From Acanthamoeba castellanii str. Neff (lineage: Eukaryota; Discosea; Longamoebia; Acanthamoebidae): a stretch of 64,000 nucleotides of DNA. The stretch spans positions 25,250 through 89,249 of the forward strand of contig NW_004457415.1 in NCBI RefSeq assembly GCF_000313135.1. The letters run 5' to 3'. Made by a program: the position numbers and the translations under genes. The notes beneath the pieces are model-generated. The model did no database searches, had not been told where the DNA came from, and saw only the letters and a list, made by a program, of their open reading frames with translations. How positions within the stretch are numbered: position 1 is the first letter of the stretch; every line of letters begins with the position of its first letter. Of this stretch, positions 11,537 to 21,539 are shown piece after piece.

Positions 11537-11698
11537 TCCGTGGTCACCTTGGTGCGACCGCATCGTCTTCATCAACTCGAACACAAGTTTACATCGACAC
11601 TCCTCAACTTGCTTTCCTTTGGCAGGGAAGCGGTTGAACAAGCAATAAATAAATAGTCATTTTATTCTTTTGTAATCTGTTCGTTGCTGTGGTCCTGG

Positions 11699-13746
11699 AT
11701 GGAGCCACACGACTTCAGGTCGTATGATGAACTCAATGTGTTCCCTCGGAGCAGCTCTGGGTCGAGTCTGAGCATGATGGGGTCCTCGCTGCCGCCCATC
11801 TTCGAATCTCCCACCTCCTCGGCGCCCTTCCTTCAGAAGACGGGGCGATTCAGCCGATGCTGGAGCAGGTGGTCCGGCAGGAGGAGCGGATGGACGCCCT
11901 TGCACGACTCCACCCAGTGCCGCCTCATCACTCGAGAGAACCCCTACAAATTTAATCTCCAACGGCGAGGTGCACCCATCGCGCCCCTCTTCGGTACGTA
12001 CCTGCGCCCACACTTTTGGAAATCAATCAGCACAAGCATTAACAGAAAACAGCCGATCTTTACCACGCGCTGCTGGACACGAAGTGGTGGAAGCTCCTGA
12101 TCGGCCTCTGTCTGTTCTTCTTCGTTGAGCACCTCTTCTTCGCTTTCCTCTACTACCAGGGTGCAGTCTCACCCTCTTCTTCTTCTTCTTTCGGCGGCTT
12201 CATCACCCAAACCCCCTTCCTCGCTCACCAAGTGCGACATGCGCGGTGTCGGTCCTGCGTAACTGCACAGACAGGGGTGGCTTGGGTGGGCTGAAGCCTT
12301 CGGCGGAAAACACACTGATCGACTTCTGGACCTGCTTCTTCTTTTCCGTCCAGACCATGCAGACCATCGGTCCGCCTTCCTTCCTTCCCTATCCACCCTG
12401 CTCCTTCGGCCAGAGCTCGTCACATGGCGAGTCGCTGCTGAATGCGTGCTGTCGTGTACAGGCTACGGAGGATTGAGCCCCGAGTCCGTCTACTGCAATG
12501 TGCTGGTGTGCATACAGGCATTCTGGGGCATGCTCTCCACCGCCATTATCACGGGTACTACTAACCAGCCGCGTGCCGTAGAGTTTCTTCGTTGCGTTGG
12601 GCCTCGACTAGGCCAGCCGCTCACCCGCACTCTGGTCGCCTTCACGCCCGCGCTGTGATCACACGAAAAAAAACCAGGGTTCGTGTTCGCCAAGATCGGC
12701 CGACCCTCTCGCCAGAAGCGCAACATCATGTTCTCGGAGCTCGCCGTCGTCAACAACCAGGAGCGGTATTGGTACGGCAATCCGGATCGGCTGTCCGAGG
12801 GCTACTACGTGCAGGGCGGCGCGCCTTGCTTCGTTCTTCGCTTCTCCAACACTAGGCACGGCCTCCCTCCTGACTTGCTTGGCCTGGCCTGGCCTGGCCT
12901 GGCGTGCCTCATCCGTCCGCCTGCTCACGGCCGAACTCCAGGCGGAGCCAGGTGTGCGAGCCACGCTTTCGGCTGTTGATGCTGCGACGCGAGCCGGTGC
13001 GCGGCGATGAGGAGAGCGAACGGTGGGACACGGGCGAAGAAGAGGGATGCATCCGCGTTCACGAACTGAACTATGAAATCCACTCCATGGAGAATAGGTA
13101 ACGTAACTACCCTCTTCCCTGTGCGACGAGTAGTAATTGCTTACACTCACCACTACGCACGCACGCACGCACAGAGCACGCGGTGTGGATTTCTCCTCGG
13201 CCCTTCTCCCCCTCCCGTGGACGGTGGTCCACGCCATGGACGAACGGAGCCCTTTGCACGGTGCCACCCCGGCCTCCCTCGCCGCCTCCGATACCGAGAT
13301 CATCGCCATACTCGACGGCACCGACGAGGTTCGAGTCATTGCATTGTTATTAGTCTCATTAGTATATTTGTTAGTACCCCTTCCCTCGTTCGTGCCTGAC
13401 ACGACCCTTGTATTGCAGGGTTGTTCGGAGCAGTTGCAAGCGAGATGGTCCTACACATACAGAGGTGCGTCGTTGAGTGATCGTGTCTCCGATCGATTGG
13501 TGATGCAAACAAAATACCATTCATTCGTTCGTTCGTGCAGAGATCATATGGGACGCGCGGTTGGTGCCGGTGGTGAGCCAGGACAAGCGATCGGGCAAGT
13601 ACGTGGTCGACCTCTCGCGCTTCCACGACATCACGCCCATCGTCGCCCAGCCGCCTTCGCGATCCACCACCAAGGGCAAGCACACGCGCAGCAGACCCGC
13701 TTCTGCATCTGGCAACATCCAAGAAGACGACGATCGCCTGATCTGA
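11699..13746 (+). CDS. Inward-rectifier potassium channel (Kir family)
   Basis: Nine exons (11699-11993, 12053-12160, 12271-12369, 12462-12554, 12678-12855, 12942-13097, 13175-13328, 13419-13464, 13541-13746) total 1335 nt and encode 444 residues. The layout is that of Kir/KirBac: a slide-helix region ADLYHALLDTKWWKLL, TM1 (LLIGLCLFFFVEHLFFAFLYY), a pore helix FWTCFFFSVQTMQ, the filter TIGYG (split by an intron, about residue 167), TM2 (VLVCIQAFWGMLSTAIITGFVFA), and the cytoplasmic immunoglobulin-like domain from SRQKRNIMFSELAVV onwards. FSNTRRSQVCEP and RWSYTYREIIWDARLVPV match the animal Kir positions NLRKSHLVEA and the later strand block. Exon 5 to 6 needs a GC-AG intron. ATG at 11699 is the first Met in frame. 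It should conduct K+ inward at a membrane; location is not readable. Confidence 0.92.
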
Positions 13747-13783
13747 TGATGTCGCATCGCCCGCGCTTGGTCGTCGCCGAAAA

Positions 13784-13853
13784 GGAACAGTGAGGAATCG
13801 AACCCCAGCCCCCCGCGTAATGTCCGGGTGTGCTGCCCCTGCACCACTGCTCC
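13784..13853 (-). tRNA. tRNA, apparent anticodon ATT (Asn?)
   Basis: A full cloverleaf can be folded on the minus strand, reading from 13853. The acceptor GGAGCAG pairs with CTGTTCC (one G-T). D stem GTGC/GCAC has a 7-base loop. The anticodon stem CCCGG/GCGGG has one G-G mismatch and encloses the 7-base loop ACATTAC. The variable loop is 4 bases. T stem TGGGG/CCTCA has loop TTCGATT. A TTTT Pol III-type terminator follows immediately (plus-sense AAAA at 13780-13783). Bases 34-36 read ATT, implying Asn, but position 33 is C instead of the usual T, so identity is uncertain and a pseudogene is possible. It starts 37 bases past the Kir stop, on the other strand. Confidence 0.72.
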
Positions 13854-14030
13854 ACAACAACCACCACACACCACGACATAGTGTAATTAATTAACCTTTT
13901 TTGAAGTATTTATGGAATGCAGCCAATTTGCGGACGTGGCGCAATCTCCTGACAGTTGCATCACCATTTATCCATTGTGTTACGCCAATTGATAGATAAG
14001 GAAGATCGATAAGATTTGTGTTGGCATAGT

Positions 14031-14855
14031 ATGGAACCCGATCAATTGAAGGAGGAGAAGATTAATCTGATCGAAGAGGATCTCGATGCCATCCCCGAGC
14101 AGAAGGTGCGCAGATTATCGATCGATCCTTACACATTAGTCACCTCAATTGATTTCATCATTAAGACATGCACAACCTCAATAGCTATCCAAAGCGGTCT
14201 TGAACCTCTTTCTCAATTAATCTCTCGGCGGTGCTTGCAGGAGTACTCGGCTGTGGCCGAGGTGCTGGCCGAGTCGATCGTCGCGGCCGAGAGCTTCTGG
14301 CACGCCACAGTCCGCTATCTCAACTCCTTCGATCGTACGCGCTGCCTGCCTCCTCTGCGCCCGCCTTTGCTGGCGTCTTCGCTTACACTGTCATCCTGCG
14401 CATCATTTCTCGTTGCGTGCGCTTGCGACGTGCCTGCGTGTGTTGTGTGCGTGCGTGCGCTTGTCACACCAGAGCGACATGCGGTGACGCAGAGAGCGTG
14501 GGAGAAGACGGCAGAGGTGGGTGGCATGGCGATGGCCAACCCCTATGTGGCGAGCGCGGTGACAACGGTGACCGAGGGCGTCGAGCTCGCCAACACCATC
14601 TACGCACAGACCCTGGAGCTCATCCAGGAGAAGCGTCGCGGCCTCGCCGACAGCTTCTCTTCTTCTTCCTCGACCTCGAGTTCGACCTCTGCCGACGCCG
14701 ACGCCGAAAGCCACAACTCTGTGGTGGTCGCCGTACACACCAACGACGACGATCTGCACTACGAGCAGCTGCAGCAGGAGGAGCAGCATGAGCAGGAGCA
14801 GCAAGCGTCGACTGAGCCAGAGGCGCTCGCGCTCGACATTCAAGTCAATCATTGA
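14031..14855 (+). CDS. Small helical protein of unknown function
   Basis: Three exons (14031-14105, 14241-14334, 14473-14855) total 552 nt and encode 183 residues. The middle is an alanine/valine-rich amphipathic helical region (EYSAVAEVLAESIVAAESFW, then GGMAMANPYVASAVTTVTEG), loosely like lipid-droplet coat proteins of the REF/perilipin type, but not enough to call. The C-terminal third is a Ser run, then Gln/Glu-rich, probably disordered. No signal peptide or transmembrane segment is seen. The start is the first ATG in frame; an AT-rich leader precedes it. I do not recognise a family. Confidence 0.7.
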   Translation: MEPDQLKEEKINLIEEDLDAIPEQKVRRLSIDPYTLVTSIDFIIKTCTTSIAIQSGLEPLSQLISRRCLQEYSAVAEVLAESIVAAESFWHATVRYLNSFDRTRCLPPLRPPLLASSLTLSSCASFLVACACDVPACVVCVRALVTPERHAVTQRAWEKTAEVGGMAMANPYVASAVTTVTEGVELANTIYAQTLELIQEKRRGLADSFSSSSSTSSSTSADADAESHNSVVVAVHTNDDDLHYEQLQQEEQHEQEQQASTEPEALALDIQVNH

Positions 14856-15758
14856 TCTCCGAGCGGCCAGGCCAGCCGGTCGCGGCGGTGCGAGTGTGAA
14901 TGGGCGTGGCAGCCACGGAGGCATGTTGCGTGTTGGCGCTCTGGTGGCGGTGGCGGTGTCTATAATTGTAGATGAGGAAAGATGTGTTCAATGAACGAAC
15001 ATGAACATGCGCGCGGTGTCTCTAATTGTCGAGGAATGGAACGATGTGTTCATTCAACGAACGAACGAACACGCCGCAAGGGCCAAGATGAGAAGCGGGG
15101 CCAAGCGCACCACAGCCCGGCTACTACAAGGAAGCGTAGAGGGACCAAGTGGTGCGGACCATAAGGCGTAAGTGGGGGATATCTTGAGAACGGAGAACAG
15201 GTGGGGCCGATCGAAAAGTCGTTGAATGATTGGACGACGAATAGGTGGGCCTCCGTGAGTGGTCGATTACATGACCCGGTATTGGCCTTCCTTGAAGCGC
15301 ATGAGGCACTCATTAATAAATAGCCGGTGGCTCAACCGTCTGTCGGCGGGGCGATGAGTGCTCATTGGGGTTGGATCGGGTCGCAATCCCAAGCGGGCAC
15401 CCGCGACCGAACAGCGAACATTCCGAACATGGTTGGGTGCTATGGACGCCCCGAGCGCGAGGGGCGGAACAACGGGACCACACTCTCGTGCACCACCCCC
15501 ACTTCTTCTGCGTGCACCCAGAAGCGCTACAATTACCAATTGGTCGGTTGCTCCAACCCCGCCCCGCTGTACTTCGCCGGCGGTGCCCTTTTTGCTCGCG
15601 CCTCGTCTCTTTCTTTTCTTCTATCATTCACCTCCCGCACCAACATCAACACACCACCGCGTCCAGAGGGACACCACTGCTGCTACGGACATTGGTGAGA
15701 GGAACTACCGCCGCTCGGAAAGAAGAACACCAACGCCAACACCAACTACTTTATAGAG
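14856..15758. other. Intergenic, 3' and 5' flanks
   Basis: These 903 bases lie between two rightward genes. An imperfect tandem duplication occurs at 14954-15062. Short open frames occur at 15327-15760, but they overlap on several frames without clear GC3 bias or recognisable domains. They more likely represent promoter and leader of the four-TM protein gene. No RNA gene was recognised. Confidence 0.4.
14954..15062 (+). repeat. Imperfect tandem duplication, about 60-base period
   Basis: Two copies of GCGGTGTCT-TAATTGT-GA-GA with a shared end GATGTGTTCA and AACGAACG begin at 14954 and 15014. They differ at several positions. The copies follow the helical-protein gene and may be in its 3' untranslated region. 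Confidence 0.6.
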
Positions 15759-17378
15759 ATGTGCCTCATTCTCCACCGAACGCTGGCCGTGTTCGTGGCG
15801 CTGATTGCGCTGCTGGCGGTCATCATTTCGCCCATCGTGGTGGGCCTCTACGCCGACGTGCGCAACTGGAACGACTCCGAAGACGGCGAGCTCCGGTGGT
15901 GCCACGACGACGCCAAGATGCGCGACTCGGCCGCCAACCTCGGCCTTGCCGCCGGTACCCTTTCTATCTCCGCACTGAAGATCTTTATTTTTCTATTATT
16001 CTTATTATTATTTATTTATTTGTAATGCTATGGAGCTCCACGAGCGCAAACCCTATTTTAGGCAAAGTTATGTTATTTGTTGTTATCTGTTTTCCGGTCT
16101 TGGTGGTGAACTCACATCGGAGTTAAACTGACTCGTTTTTTAACTCCGACTCGCCAGGTTGCGTCTCGTTCGTGGTGGGCCTGGTGCTGATCCCGTTCAT
16201 TCTGGTCACCGTCCTGGGCGCCGTCATCTCGTGCTGCCGCCCCAACCTCGTCACCAGCTTCCTCCTGCCCATCCCCGTCTTCCTCCTCTCCCTGGTCCTC
16301 TTCGGCCTCTACGCCTCCGTCGTCGCCACCACCTGTACGTCGTCGCTCACCATTAACCGCCACAAACCAACAGTATCTCCTTCTTCAACGGCTGGCTCAC
16401 CATCACCGCTACGCTACTGTTTGTTGTTGATGATTGCGACCACCGTGCAGCGCGTCAGTTCGAGGAGAAGAAGGACTGGCTGAGGCCCAACGACTTCATC
16501 GACCCGGAGACCAAGTGCAGCGAGATCCCGCCCAAGTGGAACGCCGCCCTCGCCTGGGCCGTCATCGAGGCCGCCCTCTTCGCCTTCATCATGCTCTACT
16601 GTACGTCATCAACTCCACATCACACCGAGCCAATTGTGTTGCGTGTGTCGTGTCGTGTCATGTCGTGTCGTGTCGTGTTGCGGTGTGCTCACATGGCGTG
16701 TGCGTGTGCGTGTGCGTAGCGCTGCTGTGGATGTTCCTCGGTTGCTTTGAGAAGCGCACGAGCGAGCTGGAGGCGGGCACGCCCATGCAGAAGATGCCCA
16801 AGGAGAAGAAGCAGAAGCCCGAGAAGCAGCGCAACGCCGAGTCCAGCGACTCGAGCGATTCGAGCGACGAGTCCGACGACGAGCTGCGCGAGCTGCGTGA
16901 CGACCTCAAGGACACGCTGCACATCGAGTACGACCAGGGCGATCACAACGACGCCGCCGAGCTGGCCGAGGTCGAGAAGGCCCTGAAGAAGGCCAAGGTC
17001 TACAAGCGCCGGAAGTTCCTCAAGCAGACCGAGGCCGACCTCAAGAAGGCGGGCCTCTCCGCCGCCGCCACCGGGCGCCTGCTGGCCCTCATCGCGTCGG
17101 AGAAGAACAAGGAGAAGGACCGCAAGAGGCGCCGCGACCGTGGCTACCTGATGGTGGACCTCGACGACGCGCTGAAGTCGATCTTCGACGAGAACGACCC
17201 GAAGGGCAAGAAGGACCTCGACGACGTGCGGGCCGACTTCCGGCGCCTGCGCATCACCGACCTCGACTTCTTCCTCAACATGACCGAGAAGGAGTTCAAG
17301 GAGCTCGAGGTCTCGCTCCCCGTCAAGAACAAGCTCAGGCAGAAGATGCAGGAGCTCAGGGCCCAGGAGGAGGTCTAA
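15759..17378 (+). CDS. Four-TM (tetraspan-like) membrane protein with charged tail
   Basis: Four exons (15759-15954, 16158-16334, 16451-16600, 16720-17378) total 1182 nt and encode 393 residues. Four hydrophobic segments are clear: TM1 FVALIALLAVIISPIVVGLYA, TM2 VVGLVLIPFILVTVLGAVI, TM3 LLPIPVFLLSLVLFGLYASV, and TM4 AWAVIEAALFAFIMLYSLLW, which spans an intron. The first extracellular loop carries a WCHD motif and the second a single Cys, like claudin/tetraspan layouts, but no family signature is complete. The tail after TM4 is about 200 residues: an SDSSDSSDESDDE acidic run, a Lys-rich helix, then two segments that look like SAM-domain C-terminal helices (DLKKAGLSAAATGRLLALI and EFKELEVSLPVKNKLRQKM). 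Function unknown. Confidence 0.82.
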
Positions 17379-17762
17379 AAGGTCTGCCACTTCGACACCG
17401 CCGCCGCCTTCTACTTCGTCGTTGTCCCACACAACGCACACGCACGCACCGCTCCGGTTCATTTTGCTCCCTAGAACCGAGAGCGTGTGTGTTGCGGGCG
17501 CCGAACGACACGACGACACGACCATCATATTCTTTGCTCTCTCTATATTCTCTATTCTATTCTTTCTCCAATTATTTATTTCATTAACATGTGTGATATT
17601 ATTTATTTATCATCAACGTGTGTGTGTGTGGTGGCATCACTACCACCTTGATCACCAACAACCACGTCCCAATAAAATCAATCAACCAACCAACTTCTAA
17701 TGGTGAACACATTCAATGTTTGTTTGGTTTATTGTGTGTTATGCGTTTCACACGTTACCGCC
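17379..17762. other. Convergent intergenic region
   Basis: These 384 bases lie between the ends of two converging genes, T-rich at 17530-17620 and with AATAAAATCAATCAACCAAC near 17671. They should carry both 3' ends. Nothing else is supported. Confidence 0.5.
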
Positions 17763-18713
17763 TTACTTGCCTCGCGAGACTTCCAGGTCGATGAGCGACA
17801 GCTGATCGAGCACCTCGGCCTGACTCGACTCAGTGATGCAGCCTGTGGATGGGTGGGTGAGATGCGCTGCGCAGGGTGGGCAATGGGGGAGGAGGGCAAC
17901 CGTTGACGACCATCTCGTCGATGAGGATGTGGGCCTTCTCCAGGTTGAACATGATCTGTTTGTTGTGTTGAGTCGCGGTGTGTGGTGACTGGTGAGCACA
18001 GTGGGCAGAGCTGAACTCACGCGAAAGTGATGGAGATGGAAAGGGAGACGTACATCAAGTTCGCACTGTAGTGAATGAGTGCGCATGTTTGTACACACCA
18101 ACACACACACACACACACCGCACACACCGCACACACCGACACACAACGCACACAACGCAACACGCAGTGAACATTTGGCGCTGGCAGCGCAAACGCATCA
18201 CACGCAAAGGCAGAGAGCGTACGACTTGGCGGAAGTAGCGATCGAAGAGCTCCACCAGGTTGTGAATGAACTCGTACACGGCCAACTCGTTCTGGCGGGT
18301 TCAGTGTGAGGTGTCACACAGGGCAATGAAGCGCTCTCGGGTGTACGCAGCTGCATTGTACCTCGCTGTGGTCGATGCCAACGATGAAGAAGAGAGAGGC
18401 GTATCGCCGGTACACCACCTTCCGCCCCTGGTGCTCCACAAACCCGCACTGCGACACAGAAACCGAGATTAAAATGATTTTATTTATTATTTAGTACCTG
18501 AAACAAATAATGATTTGATGGAATTATTTATTATTTATTATTTTGCACGGGGGCCACGCGGGGGGGGAGAACCTGGTCATCGGCCCGGAGAAGGCATTTG
18601 CGAACGATTTCGGTTTCGAAGAGTACGCGCTCCTTTGGTGGTCGGTGGGTATCAAAGTACTTGGAAACCCGCGCCTGCCCCTGCTTGTTCACCAACAGAA
18701 TGTACTCTATCAT
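17763..18713 (-). CDS. AP4S1: AP complex sigma subunit, AP-4 type
   Basis: Six exons read right to left (18573-18713, 18362-18448, 18223-18291, 18054-18065, 17901-17955, 17763-17842) total 444 nt and encode 147 residues, the normal size of a sigma chain. The protein starts MIEYILLVNKQGQARVSKYF and contains KERVLFETEIVRKCL, VVYRRYASLFFIVGI, ELAVYEFIHNLVELFDRYF and CELDIMFNLEKAHILIDEMV, the longin-like sigma fold. LVNKQGQxRxxKY and the EFIHNxVE block fit AP-4 better than AP-1 or AP-2. Exon 4 is only 12 nt (Cys-Glu-Leu-Asp). AP-4 acts in export from the trans-Golgi network. Sigma identity is secure; the AP-4 assignment is inference. Confidence 0.9.
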
Positions 18714-18841
18714 CCCTCTCTTGCCTCCTCTCTTTTTTTTTGTTCTTTTTGCTCTCTCTTTTCTTTTTTTAACCATTTACTTGATATTTTTTCCTCGAAG
18801 CAGCACCCCTGATGAATTGATCAATACAACGTCTCAAGAAG

Positions 18842-21477
18842 ATGGAAGAGCTTGGCTCTTCTTCCCACGTTGGCCGGGTGGTCCTACACCTGGACTTGGA
18901 CTGCTTCTTCGTGCAGGTCGAAACTCTCAAGGTACAGTTTCTTATTAATCTGCTCTACCTCGAGTGGCCCTCTCGAGACTGAAGCCGATGGGAGTGGGGG
19001 CTTATAGGACCCGAGGCTGGCGGGCCATGCAGTAGCAGTGCAGCAGCACAACGACATCATCTCCGCGGACTACGCGGCCCGGCGGAGGGGCGTGCGGAAG
19101 CACATGACCCCAGCCGAGGCCCTGGCCCTCTGCCCCGACCTCAAGCTGTACGCGCCGAACACCGCCCGGCTCCAATACAGTACAGGGCCGCACACTCACA
19201 GCGCTGTGTGTGCGTGTGCGGTGGCGCACGTGTCGTGCTGTGCGTGTGCGGTGGTGCGATGGTGTGTGCGACAGTGTGCACGTGAGGAGAACGGAGGGAA
19301 CGTCAAAGGTAACGTACGAGGACTACCAGAAGGCCTCCGCCGGCGTGCAAACGCTGCTGCAGAACACGATCGCCTCGCTCCAGTCCGCGGCTGCTTCCGG
19401 AGTCAACTCCAAAAGGAAGACAGAGAAGGTAGACTCTTTCTCTCCTTCTTCTTTATGTCAACCCACATGACAATCGTGGGTACGCAGCTGAGGCGCCTCC
19501 GGAGGTGGAGAAGGCCAGCATCGACGACTTCTACGTGGACGTGACGCCGTTGGTGGCCGCTCAACTCGAGCGCGGCCTTCTAATCAACGATCTCGACATG
19601 CCCGGTACACCATTCACCATCTCATCATTGTCGTCGTCATCAATTGCCAACAAAAGTCCAAAGGTCACCACTTTTACGAGTTCGTCGTCCCCTCGTGGTG
19701 ATCGGCAGCGTCGCAGATGGCGTCGCAGTCAAGCGAGTGGCCGGGCGCGGTCGAGGGACCGGGTCTGGTTTCGGCGCACATCCTCACCGCGCAGGAGGTG
19801 CAGCTCCGTGAGGGCGCGCGTATCGCCGCGTCCCTCCGCGAAGCCGTCCACACCAAGTGTGGTAAGCCGACAGACGTCTGTCACCACCACCACCAGATGT
19901 TGCTCCACTGGGCGCCCTTGAGGGGCTAATCGCGCGTATGTGTGGTCGGTCGGGCGCTGATGACACCCAGGGCTGCGCGTCTCGGCGGGGGTCGCCCAGA
20001 ACAAGCTCCTGGCCAAGCTGGCATCGAGCGCCAGCAAGCCCGACGGCCAGACCACCGTCCTCCCCGGCTCCGTCCCTTCCATGCTTGCGCGCCACCCGCC
20101 CAGCAAGATTCCCCAGCTCGGTGAGACCCTCTGCCTCGACGCGCACCCATCATCACCGCACACGCACCACCGCACACGCACACGCACACGCGCCACCGCA
20201 CACGCACACGCCAACTCACCACTTTCCCCCGGGTCAGGAGTCAAGCTGGGGAAGGAGAAGCGCGGGGTGCTGCTCGCCGCGCCGTGGACGGACCGGGTGA
20301 AGGTCATCTCCGACCTGGCCTCGGCCTCACTGCTGCCCGAGCTCAGGCTGGCGTTCGGGGACGACAAGGCCGAGTGGCTGCATCGCGTCGGCCAGGGAAT
20401 CGACGACACGCCCGTCAAGGACAAAGGTCACCACCCCCTTCGATGTGTGATTGTGTTCTTCGTCGATGGTTGACTGAAGGTGCGTGCGTTATTCTCAGGC
20501 CCGCCCAAGTCATTGATGTCGTCGATGTCGTTGACGTCGATCACCAACGACGCCTACCAGTTCAAGAAGATCCTGCGCTATCTGGCCGACGAGTTGTGCA
20601 AGCGACTCAAAGAGGACGAGCTCCGTTGGAAGCGCAAGCCCAGGACCTTCAACTTCTCCTTCCGGTTCGTTTCCTCTCAGTGTCTTATGTGCCACAACGC
20701 AAAGTCTGAAGTGTGACCGAAGCTGTTGATGATGATGATGATGATGACGTGTCGTCTTGTTGTTGTTGTTATTTCAGGCTGGTCAATGAAAAGGAGAGCT
20801 CGCACACGATGACGATGAAGAAGGTCACCGACCGGGTGCGGGAGATGCGAGCGAAGGAAGACGTCGAGGGCGCGGGGCCAGGTCGTGGCGCCAGCAGTGG
20901 TGAGGCGGCCGCATCAGCATCGGCCGATGCCATGTGCTCGCTGGCCTTCCAGGTCTTCAACTCCACCGTGGGCGACCGCGCGTACGCACTCGATTCCTGC
21001 CACCACGCACACGCCCTTCAATCGAGAGCGTGTGCTGACCGATGTGGGTGGTGATTGGTCAGGTGGAAGGTGCGCTGGGCGGGAATGAGTGCTCGGGACT
21101 TCCATTCCACGGAGCCGCCCAAGGGCGGCATCGCCACCTTCTTCTCGGCAGCGTCTTCGTCTTCGTCTTCTTCTGCGCCACTGCCTTCTACCTCGACACT
21201 CCCTTCGTCGTCGTCGTCATCATCTTCTGTTGCTTCAGTAATGGCGATGCCACCTCCCACCTCGCCTTCTTCTTCGGCGCTCAAACGACCCTCGCCGCCG
21301 GCCAGCCCCGCTAAGAGCCCCGCCACCATCACCACCCGAGTGGCCAAACAGGGCAGCAGCCCCACCAGCCCCAAGCGAGCCAAGACGAACAAGAACGCCA
21401 CGCCGCAGGGCAACACCATGCTCGCCTACTTCACAGTGGCCACCTCACCCTCGAGGGAGAAGCCAACAGCAACGTAA
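18842..21477 (+). CDS. DNA polymerase eta (Y-family translesion polymerase)
   Basis: Ten exons, about 598 residues. The N-terminal HLDLDCFFVQVE is the polymerase eta form of motif I, with the first metal-binding Asp residues. ADYAARRRGVRKHM is the finger region. ASIDDFYVDVT (about residue 143) is motif III, where nearly all Y polymerases have SIDE; here the Glu is Asp. AGVAQNKLLAKLAS and KPDGQT are the palm helix and nucleotide loop, followed by thumb and little-finger domains. The tail is Ser-rich with two PCNA-box-like peptides, KGGIATFF (near 21121) and GNTMLAYF (near 21412); no ubiquitin-binding zinc finger was seen. Exon ends: 18931, then 19008 to about 19205 and 19309-19428 (this junction is least certain), 19493-19604, 19709-19861, 19971-20120, 20238-20426, 20499-20664, 20778-20981 and 21063-21477. 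Confidence 0.9.
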
Positions 21478-21539
21478 CGTAGGTGGTCTTGAGAATCTGT
21501 TCCGCTGCTGCTGGTCCAACACTCGCTTTTTGTGCTTCA

